From: UBA1876 sp964515395
GTDB lineage: Bacteria > Synergistota > Synergistia > Synergistales > Thermovirgaceae
Direction: 5' to 3'
NCBI GenBank assembly: GCA_964515395.1
Contig: CAZERC010000011.1
Location: forward strand, 1-50,981
Length of the DNA: 50,981 nucleotides
Shown: one piece after another, positions 1 to 8,629 of the stretch
How the letters are laid out: each line of letters starts with the position of its first letter
Position numbering within the stretch: the first letter of the stretch is position 1
The notes under the pieces: model-generated
Told to the model about the DNA's origin: nothing
The model's database searches: none
Seen by the model: the letters and a program-made list of their open reading frames with translations, nothing else
Position numbers and translations under genes: made by a program

Positions 1-1
1 G

Positions 2-769
2 CAAAGCGACGAATCGCAGCTGTGGGAGCGGTACCGCACCGTTTCCCCCAGGAGCGAGGAACGCAGGCGCATCCAGGAGGAGATCATCAAAAGGTACCAG
101 TACCTGGTCCGTTTCGTCGTGCGCCGCATGAACGTGACGCCGCCAAGGGAGCTGGATTACGAGGACCTCGTCAGCTACGGCAGCATGGGGCTCCTGGATG
201 CCATCGAGCGCTTCGACCCCTCCCGCGGATACACCTTCCAGACCTATGCCGCCTCGAGGATCCGGGGGATGATCCTGGACGAACTCAGAAGGTTCGACTG
301 GATTTCCCGCTCGGGCCGCGACAAGATCCATGCCCTCGAACGGGCCGTCGAGGCCGAGCTTCAGGAGACCGGGAAGATCGACCGCGACAGGGTCAAAAAT
401 CGGCTCGGCGTCGACGACGACCAGCTTCGGGAAATGATGGAGATTTCGAACAGGAGCTTCGTCGGGTGCCTCGATGAATGGATCGCCCTGGAGGACACGG
501 AGGTCGAAAAGGTGGACATTCTGGCCGACGATCGTCCCGGCCCGGAGGACCTGGCCTTTCTGGGCGACGAGATCGAAAAGCTTCACGGGGCCCTGGACGC
601 CCTGTCAGATCGGGAGAAGCAGCTGGTGGAACTCTATTATTTCCGGTACCGGAATTTCCGGGAGATCGCCGAGGAGTTCGGCCTGTCCGAATCCAGGATC
701 TCCCAGCTTCACAAGCGGGTCATCGACAAGCTCCGCAAGGTCCTGTCCGCCGAATCACAGACGGCGTAA
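2..769 (+). CDS. fliA: FliA/WhiG-type flagellar sigma factor (5' end cut off by window)
   Basis: This is a sigma-70 family factor of the sigma-28 (FliA) group, which directs RNA polymerase to late flagellar and chemotaxis promoters. The reading frame is open from base 2, so the start lies just outside the window; the ATG at 119 is internal because the upstream frame already reads as FliA (LWERYR, then an EEIIKRY helix). Of 255 visible residues, region 2 has the core motif DLVSYGSMGLLDAIERF followed by FQTYAASRIRG. A region-3 helix pair follows. Region 4 near the C terminus has LSDREKQLVELYYF and a helix-turn-helix ending SESRISQLHKR. It lies 38 bases before fliE, at the head of the basal-body operon. 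No anti-sigma factor FlgM was recognised in the window. Confidence 0.95.
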   Translation, partial: QSDESQLWERYRTVSPRSEERRRIQEEIIKRYQYLVRFVVRRMNVTPPRELDYEDLVSYGSMGLLDAIERFDPSRGYTFQTYAASRIRGMILDELRRFDWISRSGRDKIHALERAVEAELQETGKIDRDRVKNRLGVDDDQLREMMEISNRSFVGCLDEWIALEDTEVEKVDILADDRPGPEDLAFLGDEIEKLHGALDALSDREKQLVELYYFRYRNFREIAEEFGLSESRISQLHKRVIDKLRKVLSAESQTA

Positions 770-807
770 GGGCGGATTGCGATACTGAGGCAAAGGGGGA
801 GTGGCAC

Positions 808-1146
808 GTGCGTTCTTCGGTGGTGGATCTTTCCCTTCTGGGCAGTGCCCGGACGGCTTACGGGAACCCTGCACTGAAGGCCCGTCCCGCGTCGCCCGCC
901 GAAAGGGGAAAAAAGACCGAAAAGGTCTCCGGCTTCGAGGAGTCCCTCAAGGAGGGGCTCGAGAAGGTCAATGACGTCCAGATCCGGGCGGAATCCGCCA
1001 TGAAGGCCATGGCGACGGGCGACGTGGAAGACATCTCCGAAGTGGCCGCCGTGGTTTCCGAGGCGGACCTGGCCCTCCAGATGGCGGTCCAGATCCGTGA
1101 CAAGCTCCTGGACGCCTACAACCGGCTCGTCCAGATATCCTTCTAG
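808..1146 (+). CDS. fliE: Flagellar hook-basal body complex protein FliE
   Basis: FliE joins the MS ring (FliF) to the rod and is one of the first substrates of the flagellar export gate. The 112-residue product has the typical C-terminal half: SFEESLKEGLEKVND-like helix, then a segment with SEADLALQMAVQIRDKLLDAYN, matching the conserved FliE end. I chose the GTG at 808 because it has an AAAGGGGGAG ribosome binding site about 7 bases upstream and gives the family length; an open frame extends further upstream but overlaps the sigma gene. fliF follows after 18 bases. In many bacteria fliE sits with flgB and flgC; here these are 17 kb away. Confidence 0.9.
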   Translation: MRSSVVDLSLLGSARTAYGNPALKARPASPAERGKKTEKVSGFEESLKEGLEKVNDVQIRAESAMKAMATGDVEDISEVAAVVSEADLALQMAVQIRDKLLDAYNRLVQISF

Positions 1147-1164
1147 CCTGGAGGTCCCCGGCGG

Positions 1165-2709
1165 GTGATGGATCAGCTCAGGGTGCTGTACAAACGGTTC
1201 AGGGAATTCTGGGACAGTCTCGGGAAGCGACGGAGGTGGACCCTGCTGGGTGTTGTGGTCCTGCTTCTGGGGTTTTTCGGCGGGGTGATCATCTTCGCCG
1301 GCCACACCTCCTATGCCCCGCTCTTTTCGGGCCTGGAGACGGACGACCAGGCGGCCATCGTGGCAATGCTCAAGGAACGGGCCGTCGACTACCGGTTCGA
1401 GCCCTCGGCGTCGGCGGTCCTGGTTCCGGAAAGCCAGGTTCATGAACTCCGGCTTGCCCTCGCTTCGGAAGGCCTCCCCAAGGGCGGATCCGTGGGATTC
1501 GAGATCTTCGACAACTCCAGGATGGGCATGACCGATTTTGAGCAGCAGGTCGCCTTTCTCCGCGCCCTGGAAGGGGAGCTCGAGCGGACGATCAGGGAAA
1601 TGGATGCCGTCGACAATGTCAGGGTCAACGTGGTGATGCCGGAGCCCAGGCTCTTTTTGAAAGAGGAGGAGCCCGCCTCGGCATCAATCCTTTTGCGCCT
1701 TCGCCCCGGCCATGAGATGACCCCCGACCAGGTCCGGGCTGTGATGAACCTGACCGCATCGAGCGTGGAAGGCCTGTCGCCCGAATACGTGTCCATCGTG
1801 GATACAAGCGGCCGGCTCCTTTCCGAGATGGCGGGCGACGACTTTTTCATCCACCGGGGCGAAAACGGCGGCGTTTCCTCCCTCCAGAGAGAACTTGAGC
1901 GCCAGCATGAACGCGACATGGAAAGCCGGGTCCGGAACATGCTTTCGGCCATTTTCGGGCCGGGGAATGCCCTGGTCCGCGTCCAGGTGGAGCTCGATTT
2001 CACACGACTGAGCCGGAGCCGCCGGGAGTTTCTCCCCATGGAGGACGGCGACGGCGTGGTCCGGAGCTCCCAGACCACCGAGGAAACCTGGTCCGGTGCC
2101 GCCGCCGCCGAACAGGGCGTGGGAACGGCGGCCAACATCCCGGGGTATGCCGTCCAGACAGGGTCTACCGGGGGTGGCGAGTACAGCAAGACCGACGAGG
2201 TGACCAACTACGAGATTTCCACCCTGGAGGAGGAAATGACCGTGACGCCCGGGTCCGTCAAGCGGGTGACGGCCTCGGTGGTGATCAACGGCGACGGGGA
2301 AACGGTCTCTCGTGAGGATCTCTATGCTTCCGTGGCGACCGCCATCGGTCTTGACGAAGACAGGGGGGACAGGCTCTCCCTCAATTTCATGCCCTTTGCC
2401 GCCGGGGCGACGGATTTCGCCGGTTTCGAGACCGCCGAAGAGGGCTTTTTGTCGCGCCTGACTTCGCCCTGGGGCCTCGCGGCCGCGGCCGCCTTGGTGG
2501 CGCTGCTGCTTTTGTGGCGCAGGAGACGGACGCAGGAGACGGCGGAAACGCCGGAGCAGGAACAGAAAAAGGCGAAACCGAAGGCCCCGGACCTTTTCAA
2601 TGTCGAAAAGGACGAGACGGAGATGCTGGAAGAGCAGCTCGGCGTCTACGCCGAGACCAACCCCGAGGAAGTGGCGGCGATTATCATGCAATGGCTGGAG
2701 GAATCCTGA
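1165..2709 (+). CDS. fliF: Flagellar MS-ring protein FliF
   Basis: FliF forms the MS ring in the inner membrane, the base on which the motor is built. The 514-residue product has an N-terminal membrane helix (about residues 24-46, GVVVLLLGFFGGVI), the two ring-building (YscJ/FliF) domains, a long periplasmic middle, a second membrane helix (about 430-450, ALVALLLLW) followed by an Arg cluster, and a cytoplasmic tail ending AAIIMQWLEES, the type of acidic tail that binds FliG. GTG 1165 and ATG 1168 are both possible starts; GGAGG lies 10 bases before the GTG. The gene ends 1 base before fliG. Confidence 0.97.
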   Translation: MMDQLRVLYKRFREFWDSLGKRRRWTLLGVVVLLLGFFGGVIIFAGHTSYAPLFSGLETDDQAAIVAMLKERAVDYRFEPSASAVLVPESQVHELRLALASEGLPKGGSVGFEIFDNSRMGMTDFEQQVAFLRALEGELERTIREMDAVDNVRVNVVMPEPRLFLKEEEPASASILLRLRPGHEMTPDQVRAVMNLTASSVEGLSPEYVSIVDTSGRLLSEMAGDDFFIHRGENGGVSSLQRELERQHERDMESRVRNMLSAIFGPGNALVRVQVELDFTRLSRSRREFLPMEDGDGVVRSSQTTEETWSGAAAAEQGVGTAANIPGYAVQTGSTGGGEYSKTDEVTNYEISTLEEEMTVTPGSVKRVTASVVINGDGETVSREDLYASVATAIGLDEDRGDRLSLNFMPFAAGATDFAGFETAEEGFLSRLTSPWGLAAAAALVALLLLWRRRRTQETAETPEQEQKKAKPKAPDLFNVEKDETEMLEEQLGVYAETNPEEVAAIIMQWLEES

Positions 2710-2710
2710 T

Positions 2711-3718
2711 ATGGCAGGCCTTCGTGAACTGAAAGGCAGGAGAAAGGCGGCCATCCTCCTGGTGCTTCTGGGGCCCGAGAAGGCTGCCGGAGTGTACAAG
2801 CACCTGGACGAGCAGACCATCGAGGCCCTGACCCTTGAGATCGCCACGGTCCGCCGTATCGAGCCGAACGAACGCGGCACCGTCCTGAAGGAAGCCCAGG
2901 AGCTCATCATGGCCAGGGAATTCCTCAACAAGGGCGGCGTCTCCTATGCGCGGGAACTGCTTGAGCAGGCCATGGGCGAGGAGAAGGCCGACCAGCTTTT
3001 GCAGAAGCTCACCTCCAACCTGCAGGTGAAACCCTTCGATTTCCTCCGGTCCTCGGACCCGATGCAGGTTTTGTCCTTTCTGCAGGGAGAACACCCACAG
3101 ATGATCGCCCTGATCCTTTCCTTTCTCCCTCCCGACCGGTCGGCGACGATCCTTGGGGGGCTCGGGCAGGACCAGCAGGCGGAGGTCGCCCTGCGCATCG
3201 CAAAGATGGACAGGATCACCCCCGACGTCCTCCGGGAGACGGAAAAAGAGCTGGAACGCAAGTTCAGCGCCGTCGTCGGAAGCGATTACTCAGTCACCGG
3301 AGGCGTGGATGCCGTCGTGGAGATCATCAACAAGGCCGGACGGAAGTCGGAGAAAAACATCCTGGAGATCCTGGACGAACAGGAACCGGAACTCGCCGAG
3401 GAGATCCGGAAGAAGCTCTTTACCTTCGAGGACATCATCAAGGTGGACGACCGGTCGCTGCAGAAGGCGCTGCGCGACGTGGAGACATCCGAGCTCGCCC
3501 TGGCGCTCAAGGGCGTCAGCGAGGAACTGCGGGCCAAGTTCTTCAACAACATGTCCTCCCGTGCGGGTGAAATGCTCCAGGAAGAAATGGAATACATGGG
3601 TCCCGTCCGGCTCAGGGACGTCGAGGAGGCCCAGCAGAAGATCGTCGACAGGATCAGGGCCCTTGAAGAGGCCGGTGAAATCGTGCTCGGCGGAGGCGGT
3701 GAGGACATTGTCGTCTAA
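2711..3718 (+). CDS. fliG: Flagellar motor switch protein FliG
   Basis: FliG is the C-ring protein that receives torque from the MotA/MotB stators and changes rotation direction on the CheY-P signal through FliM. The 335-residue length is normal. The N domain begins AAILLVLLGPEKAA and binds FliF; the middle domain carries the EHPQ motif (residues 127-130) that contacts FliM; the C domain has the charged torque helix near LQKALRDVE. The frame is open further upstream, but ATG 2711 has GGAGGAA at good spacing and begins the standard FliG N terminus. The 3' end overlaps the start of fliH. Confidence 0.97.
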   Translation: MAGLRELKGRRKAAILLVLLGPEKAAGVYKHLDEQTIEALTLEIATVRRIEPNERGTVLKEAQELIMAREFLNKGGVSYARELLEQAMGEEKADQLLQKLTSNLQVKPFDFLRSSDPMQVLSFLQGEHPQMIALILSFLPPDRSATILGGLGQDQQAEVALRIAKMDRITPDVLRETEKELERKFSAVVGSDYSVTGGVDAVVEIINKAGRKSEKNILEILDEQEPELAEEIRKKLFTFEDIIKVDDRSLQKALRDVETSELALALKGVSEELRAKFFNNMSSRAGEMLQEEMEYMGPVRLRDVEEAQQKIVDRIRALEEAGEIVLGGGGEDIVV

Positions 3719-4592
3719 CGGTTCGAAGGGCAAGGTCTTCAGGAACGTCAGGTATTCCGCGGAGCGTGTTGTCCTTCCGGAACCCCGGCTGCCTGCAGGG
3801 AGGGCGCAGGAAGAAGACGAACTCGAAGGCGGGCGCCAGATCGACCCGTACCTCGTGGCGGGGGCGAAGATCCAGGATCTCCAGCGCAGGATCGACAAGC
3901 TCCTCGAGGAAAAGCGTGCCCTGCAGGAGGAACTCCGGGGCCTGCGGTCCGGGCTGGACGAAGAGCGGAGCCGGCTCGAAGCCAGGGAGCGGGAGCTCTC
4001 TGAACGCCTCGAGGCGGAAACCGCTCAAGCCAGGGAAAAGGCCCGCGACGAAGGTTTCGACAGGGGCTATGACGAGGGGCTTGAGGCGGCAAGGGCGAAA
4101 GCCCGCGAGGAGGTCGCCGCCGAGTACGCCGAACGGTTCGGCCGGCTCGAGAAAGTGCTCGAGGACGCCATGAATTCCCTCGAGGCATCACGGCGGGAGG
4201 AAATCGACCGGCAGGCGCCCCTTTTGGTCGGTTTGTGGCAAAAGATGCTGGAACGATTGCTCCGGAGGGAAGTCGAACTGGACGGGGAGACGGTGCTCAG
4301 GGTCTTCAGGGAGCTCATCCACCGCGTGAGCGACAGGACGAAGATCCGCATCGTCCTCAACCCCGCCGACCGGGAGCTGTTCCTCAAGAACGGGGCCGAA
4401 TACGCCGAAATCAAAAGAGCGGCGGACCTCTTCGAAGTGGTGGCCGACGAACACATCGAGAAGGGAAGTTGCGTCCTGGAAACGGGGCTCGGTGTCTACG
4501 ACGCGAGATGGGAGTCCCAGCTGGAGCGGATTGACAGGGAGATCGACGGGATTTTGAGGGAGGTTTTGGCCCATGGCTCGCCCGGCGCTTGA
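3708..4592 (+). CDS. fliH: Flagellar export ATPase regulator FliH
   Basis: FliH is the stator-like regulator of the export ATPase FliI and links it to the C ring. The product (294 residues from TTG 3708) starts with a short basic segment, has a long Glu/Arg/Lys-rich coiled coil (about residues 50-150, including a GFDRGYDEGLEAA segment typical of FliH), and a C-terminal domain like the V-ATPase E subunit. The start is uncertain: TTG 3708 or GTG 3699 both lie inside the end of fliG and no ATG fits. The 3' end overlaps fliI by 20 bases, suggesting translational coupling. Confidence 0.88.
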   Translation: MSSNGSKGKVFRNVRYSAERVVLPEPRLPAGRAQEEDELEGGRQIDPYLVAGAKIQDLQRRIDKLLEEKRALQEELRGLRSGLDEERSRLEARERELSERLEAETAQAREKARDEGFDRGYDEGLEAARAKAREEVAAEYAERFGRLEKVLEDAMNSLEASRREEIDRQAPLLVGLWQKMLERLLRREVELDGETVLRVFRELIHRVSDRTKIRIVLNPADRELFLKNGAEYAEIKRAADLFEVVADEHIEKGSCVLETGLGVYDARWESQLERIDREIDGILREVLAHGSPGA

Positions 4593-5919
4593 GACAATAC
4601 TCGACACCATGGATCACAGGCTGGGCGAAATCGAGCTCGTTCCCGTGAACGGAAAGGTCGTGGAAGTCATCGGCATCGTCATCGAATCGAAAGGGCCGGA
4701 CATCCAGATCGGGGACCTTTGCGAGGTCCGGACGAGAAACCGCGACGAATTGCCCCTTTCCTGCGAGGTGGTGGGATTCAGGGGCGACAGGGTCCTTTTG
4801 ATGCCTCTTGGCGAAGTCCGCAGGATCGGGCCGGGGAGCGACGTCTTCTCCATGGGGAAATCCCTGGGCGTCCGGGTCGGGTCCGACCTTCTGGGCCGGG
4901 TCCTGGGCGGGCTCGGAGAGCCCCTGGACGACAAGGGCCCCCTGGTGGGAAGCACGGAATATCCCCTGCACGCCGATCCCCCTCATCCCCTGAAGCGGCG
5001 GAACATCGACACGCCCCTTTCGGTGGGGATCCGCGCCATGGACGGTCTGCTGACGCTGGGCCAGGGACAGCGGATCGGCATTTTTTCCGGTTCCGGCGTG
5101 GGAAAGAGCACCCTCCTGGGCATGATGGCCAGGAACACCGAGGCCGACGTCAACGTCATCGCCCTTGTGGGCGAGCGCGGCCGCGAGGTCCAGGAATTCC
5201 TGCGCAGGGACCTCACCGAGGAGGGGATGAGGCGTTCCGTCGTTATCGTGGCCACGTCGGACCAGCCTCCCCTGGTCCGTCTCAAGGCGGCCATGACGGC
5301 CACGGCCGTGGCGGAGTATTTCCGGGACCAGGACGCCAACGTGCTGCTCATGATGGACTCCATCACGCGTGTCGCCATGGCCCAGCGTGACGTGGGCCTC
5401 GCCATCGGAGAACCGCCGGCGACCCGGGGCTACACGCCGTCCATTTTCGCCTTTCTGCCCCGTCTTCTGGAGCGTGCCGGCGCCGGGGAGCGGGGGAGCA
5501 TTACGGGCGTCTATTCCGTCCTCGTCGAGGGGGACGACATGAACGAGCCCATTTCCGACGCCGTCAGGGGGATCCTGGACGGCCACATCACCCTGTCCAG
5601 GGACCTGGCCACACGCAACCACTATCCCGCCATCGACGTTTTGAACAGCATCAGCCGGATCATGAACCACATCGTTTCCGCGGAGCAGCTCGCGGCCGCC
5701 TCTGGACTGAGGGAGCTTCTGGCCCTCTACCGGGAGGCCGAGGAACTCCTCAATCTCGGGGCCTACAAGCACGGAAGCAATCCCAGGCTTGATTTCGCAA
5801 TCGCTCACAAGGACGAGATCGACGCCTTTTTGAAACAGCCTGTGAGTGAATATTCTTCATTCGAAGAGACACTCGAACGGCTTTTGTCCATACCCCTGTG
5901 GAAGGGTGAGGCCTCATGA
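4573..5919 (+). CDS. fliI: Flagellum-specific export ATPase FliI
   Basis: FliI is the F1-beta-like ATPase that helps feed unfolded substrates into the flagellar type III export gate. It has 448 residues, the normal family length. The Walker A loop GSGVGKST is at residues 173-180; the Walker B region reads NVLLMMDS; the catalytic glutamate region GERGREVQEF lies just after Walker A, as in type III ATPases. ATG 4573 has a GGGAGG upstream and lies within the end of fliH. It ends in an ATGA overlap with fliJ. Confidence 0.97.
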   Translation: MARPALETILDTMDHRLGEIELVPVNGKVVEVIGIVIESKGPDIQIGDLCEVRTRNRDELPLSCEVVGFRGDRVLLMPLGEVRRIGPGSDVFSMGKSLGVRVGSDLLGRVLGGLGEPLDDKGPLVGSTEYPLHADPPHPLKRRNIDTPLSVGIRAMDGLLTLGQGQRIGIFSGSGVGKSTLLGMMARNTEADVNVIALVGERGREVQEFLRRDLTEEGMRRSVVIVATSDQPPLVRLKAAMTATAVAEYFRDQDANVLLMMDSITRVAMAQRDVGLAIGEPPATRGYTPSIFAFLPRLLERAGAGERGSITGVYSVLVEGDDMNEPISDAVRGILDGHITLSRDLATRNHYPAIDVLNSISRIMNHIVSAEQLAAASGLRELLALYREAEELLNLGAYKHGSNPRLDFAIAHKDEIDAFLKQPVSEYSSFEETLERLLSIPLWKGEAS

Positions 5920-6362
5920 CGACGAACAAACGGGTAAAACGCCTCGAGAAGCTCAAGGATATCAGGGACCGGATACAGGACGAGGCAAAGGGCCGCCTCA
6001 CGAATGCCCAAAAGAGGAAGGAGACCCTGCTGATTCGGTCCGACTCGCTGGGCATCACCTGGCAGGATGTCCTCATGGATTTCAAGGAAAGAAGCCGCCG
6101 GGGGGAATTGACACCGGAGGAACTCTGGTACCTGAGAAACGGCATGGATTCCCTGGAGGAAGAAATGGCCGAAGTGGGCAAGGCCATCGAGGAGACGGAA
6201 CGGGAGCTTGACACTCTTCAGCAGGAACTCCGGCAGAAGCACACCGAGGCGAAGCTCGTCGAAAACGTCCTCGTGGAACGGAAGAAGGAACTCCGGCGGG
6301 ATCGTGAAAAAAGCGAACAGAAGGAACTGGATGATCTCGCCTGCATGGTCTACACGAAGTGA
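5916..6362 (+). CDS. fliJ: Flagellar export chaperone/stalk protein FliJ
   Basis: FliJ is the stalk subunit of the FliI ring and links the ATPase to FlhA. The 148-residue product is almost wholly predicted alpha-helical and highly charged, with long Glu/Lys/Arg heptad-like stretches (for example KRLEKLKDIRDRIQDEAK), as expected of an antiparallel two-helix coiled coil. Sequence conservation in this family is low, so the call rests on composition, length and its place directly after fliI, with which it shares an ATGA overlap (start at 5916, fliI stop at 5917-5919). Confidence 0.85.
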   Translation: MTTNKRVKRLEKLKDIRDRIQDEAKGRLTNAQKRKETLLIRSDSLGITWQDVLMDFKERSRRGELTPEELWYLRNGMDSLEEEMAEVGKAIEETERELDTLQQELRQKHTEAKLVENVLVERKKELRRDREKSEQKELDDLACMVYTK

Positions 6363-6378
6363 TCGGAGGTGACGGCCC

Positions 6379-6984
6379 GTGAAAAACTTTTCCGGTTTCG
6401 CCCCGTCCGGGGTGAGGGAGGTCCAGATGCGCATACGGGCCATTCGCCGGCGTTTCAAGGAACCGGAGAAGGAAAGAGAACGTTCCTTCGTGGATGTCCT
6501 CGATGCCGCCGGTTCGAAGAAGTCCCCGCAAGTGGCGCGCAACTTTGGGCGGACCCGGGAAACGCCGGAAACCGCCGGTATAAATACCCTGAAGGAAGCG
6601 GGCCTCGAGGGTCTGATCCGTCGAAAGGCCCGTGTCTACGGTGTCGATGAAGATCTCGTGAGGGCCGTCGTCAGGATGGAATCGGGAGGGAACGCGAAAG
6701 CCGTCTCCACGGCAGGCGCCATGGGACTTATGCAGCTCATGCCGGGGACGGCGGAGATGCTCGGCGTGGATGACCCTTTCGACCCGGTACAGAACGTGGA
6801 CGGCGGCGTGAGATATCTCAAAATGATGCTCGACCGCTACGACGGAGACGAAACCCTGGCGCTGGCGGCCTACCACTCGGGCCCCGGCCGGGTCGACCGT
6901 TACGGCGGAGTTCCGCCTTACCCGAAGGTCACTCACTACGTCAAGACCGTGAAGGCGCTGCTCCGGAGGGCCAGGGAGGAATGA
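6379..6984 (+). CDS. Soluble lytic transglycosylase-like protein, probably for flagellar rod passage
   Basis: The C-terminal two thirds (about residues 80-195) is a lytic transglycosylase (SLT, GH23) domain that cuts peptidoglycan. The presumed catalytic glutamate is E101 in VRMESGG; the next motif STAGAMGLMQLMPGTA (110-125) and AAYHSGPGRV are family hallmarks. The N-terminal 75 residues are basic, without a visible signal peptide or membrane helix. The GTG start at 6379 has GGAGG 9 bases upstream. It lies between fliJ and fapA, and the FlgJ of this window (42471-42761) lacks a muramidase domain, so this protein likely makes the hole in the wall for the rod, like SltF. This role is inferred. 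Export might use the flagellar gate. Confidence 0.85.
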   Translation: MKNFSGFAPSGVREVQMRIRAIRRRFKEPEKERERSFVDVLDAAGSKKSPQVARNFGRTRETPETAGINTLKEAGLEGLIRRKARVYGVDEDLVRAVVRMESGGNAKAVSTAGAMGLMQLMPGTAEMLGVDDPFDPVQNVDGGVRYLKMMLDRYDGDETLALAAYHSGPGRVDRYGGVPPYPKVTHYVKTVKALLRRAREE

Positions 6985-7027
6985 CCCGCCCGGCGGGACG
7001 GACCGAGCCTGAGGAGGGATAGGGCTT

Positions 7028-8608
7028 ATGGAGGACACGGAAAGGGGATACGAGCTCCAGAAGACCGAAAGCGGCTGGTTTGTGAAAGGGTCGTTGCGGG
7101 AGGAAAACATCGAAGAATTCCTGGAAACCCTTCAGGAAAAGGGGGCCTCACCCTGTGACGAAAAGGTGAGGGAGCTCGCAGGCCGTGACCTTTCGGACTG
7201 GACCCCCGTTCCCGTAGATGAAGATGTCTGTCTCGTGGAGGTCAGGATCGCCCCCGACGGGATGACGGCCGAGGTGCTCCTTTCCGGCGGAGAAAAGGAA
7301 ACGCCGGAAAAACGGTTCGAACAGGCAAAGGCGGCCCTCGAGGAGGCCGGCGTCACCACCGGTGTGGATGAAGCCATCCTGAAGGAAGCCGTGGCTGAAC
7401 CCCGGGACGAGTGGGTGCCCGTTGCCTTCGGCACTCCCGCGAAAGACGGGGTTGACGCCTGGTTCGACGTCCTGGTGGATCTCACGCGGCACAGTCCGTC
7501 GGGATCCGAATCAGAAAACGGGCACGTGGATCACAGGGACCTGCGGATCATCAACAACGTGACCAAGGGCCAGGAGCTGGTTCGAAAGACCCCCTTGATC
7601 GAAGGCGTGGATGGCGTCGATGTTACCGGAAAGGTCCTCAGGGCCAGGCGGGCCAAGGATGCCAGGATCGTGTCCGGACCCTACACGTCCCTTTCCGAAG
7701 ACGGCCTTGTGCTGACGGCCACCGAAGACGGTCACCTGGAACGGGAAGGCAACAAGTTCTCCGTGTACCCAGTTTACGAACACAAGGGCGACGTGGATTA
7801 CTCGTCTGGAAACCTTGAGGCCGTGGGGGGCATCGTCGTTCACGGTTCGGTGAAGGAAGATTTTTCCGTTTCGGCGGGCAAGACCCTGGAAGTCCACGGG
7901 GTTGTGGAGCGTGCCTTTTTGTCCTCCGGCGGAGATATGACGCTCACTTCCAGCGCCAGGGGAATGAATCACGGGACGCTGAAAAGCGGCGGCAGCATCT
8001 TCGCGGAATACGTGGACCAATGTTTTATCAAGGCCGCCAGGGACGTGGTTTTCCGCCAGGCCTTGCTGCACTGCGATGTGGAGGCCGGTCTGGCCGTCCG
8101 TCACACCGAGGGGGGCAAAGGGCTGATCACGGGCGGGACCGTCAAGGCGGGCTCGGAAGTGGAATGCCTGATCCTCGGCTCTGAAATAGAGACCAGGACG
8201 GCACTGCACGTGGGCGTCTCCCCCGGGCTTCTCCGTAAAAAGGAAAAGCTTGTGGCCAACCTCGACGAGCTCGAGGAAAAACTTGGCACCATTGAAAAGA
8301 ACATCAAGTACCTCACCAGGGTCATGAAGGAAAAGGGCCTGGACGAGCGCCAGAAGGTCCTGGCCCTGAAGTTTGTGGAGCTTCGAAAGAGCGTTTCCGC
8401 CCAGATAGAGAAGCTCAAGGGCGTGCTCGGTGAAATCGAGAAAACCATTAATGCCATGAAGCACAAGGGGTGCGTCAAGGTATGGGGAATCTGTCATCCC
8501 GGCGTCTCCGTCACCATCCGGGGAGAGACGTATCTCGTCAGGGAGACGTTGGAGCGGGTTCGCTTCATCTACGGGGAAGGCAAAGTCAGGATGGTTTCCC
8601 TGGACTGA
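7028..8608 (+). CDS. fapA: FapA-family (DUF342) protein
   Basis: The product of 526 residues resembles the FapA/DUF342 family, cytoplasmic proteins with a right-handed beta-helix of polymer-forming type. What is seen: an N-terminal mixed domain (about 1-160), a central run of Gly/Val-rich short strands (about 190-390, for example GGIVVHGSVKEDFSVSAG and SSGGDMTLTSSARGM), a coiled coil (about 405-470) and a short C-terminal beta segment HPGVSVTIRGE. In Vibrio, FapA controls the localisation of the pole-organiser HubP and flagellation. The GGAGGG site lies 10 bases before ATG 7028. It sits between the transglycosylase gene and flhA in the basal-body operon. The biochemical role is unknown. Confidence 0.8.
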   Translation: MEDTERGYELQKTESGWFVKGSLREENIEEFLETLQEKGASPCDEKVRELAGRDLSDWTPVPVDEDVCLVEVRIAPDGMTAEVLLSGGEKETPEKRFEQAKAALEEAGVTTGVDEAILKEAVAEPRDEWVPVAFGTPAKDGVDAWFDVLVDLTRHSPSGSESENGHVDHRDLRIINNVTKGQELVRKTPLIEGVDGVDVTGKVLRARRAKDARIVSGPYTSLSEDGLVLTATEDGHLEREGNKFSVYPVYEHKGDVDYSSGNLEAVGGIVVHGSVKEDFSVSAGKTLEVHGVVERAFLSSGGDMTLTSSARGMNHGTLKSGGSIFAEYVDQCFIKAARDVVFRQALLHCDVEAGLAVRHTEGGKGLITGGTVKAGSEVECLILGSEIETRTALHVGVSPGLLRKKEKLVANLDELEEKLGTIEKNIKYLTRVMKEKGLDERQKVLALKFVELRKSVSAQIEKLKGVLGEIEKTINAMKHKGCVKVWGICHPGVSVTIRGETYLVRETLERVRFIYGEGKVRMVSLD

Positions 8609-8629
8609 GGCAAGGCGGGAGGTTGACCG

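Noticed and set aside
801..815. Sigma-54-like TGGCAC before fliE
   Set aside because: The -12 part is TTCT, without the needed GC, and the site overlaps the fliE start codon.
1684..2931. 415-codon open frame on the - strand across fliF and fliG
   Set aside because: Antisense shadow of two certain genes.
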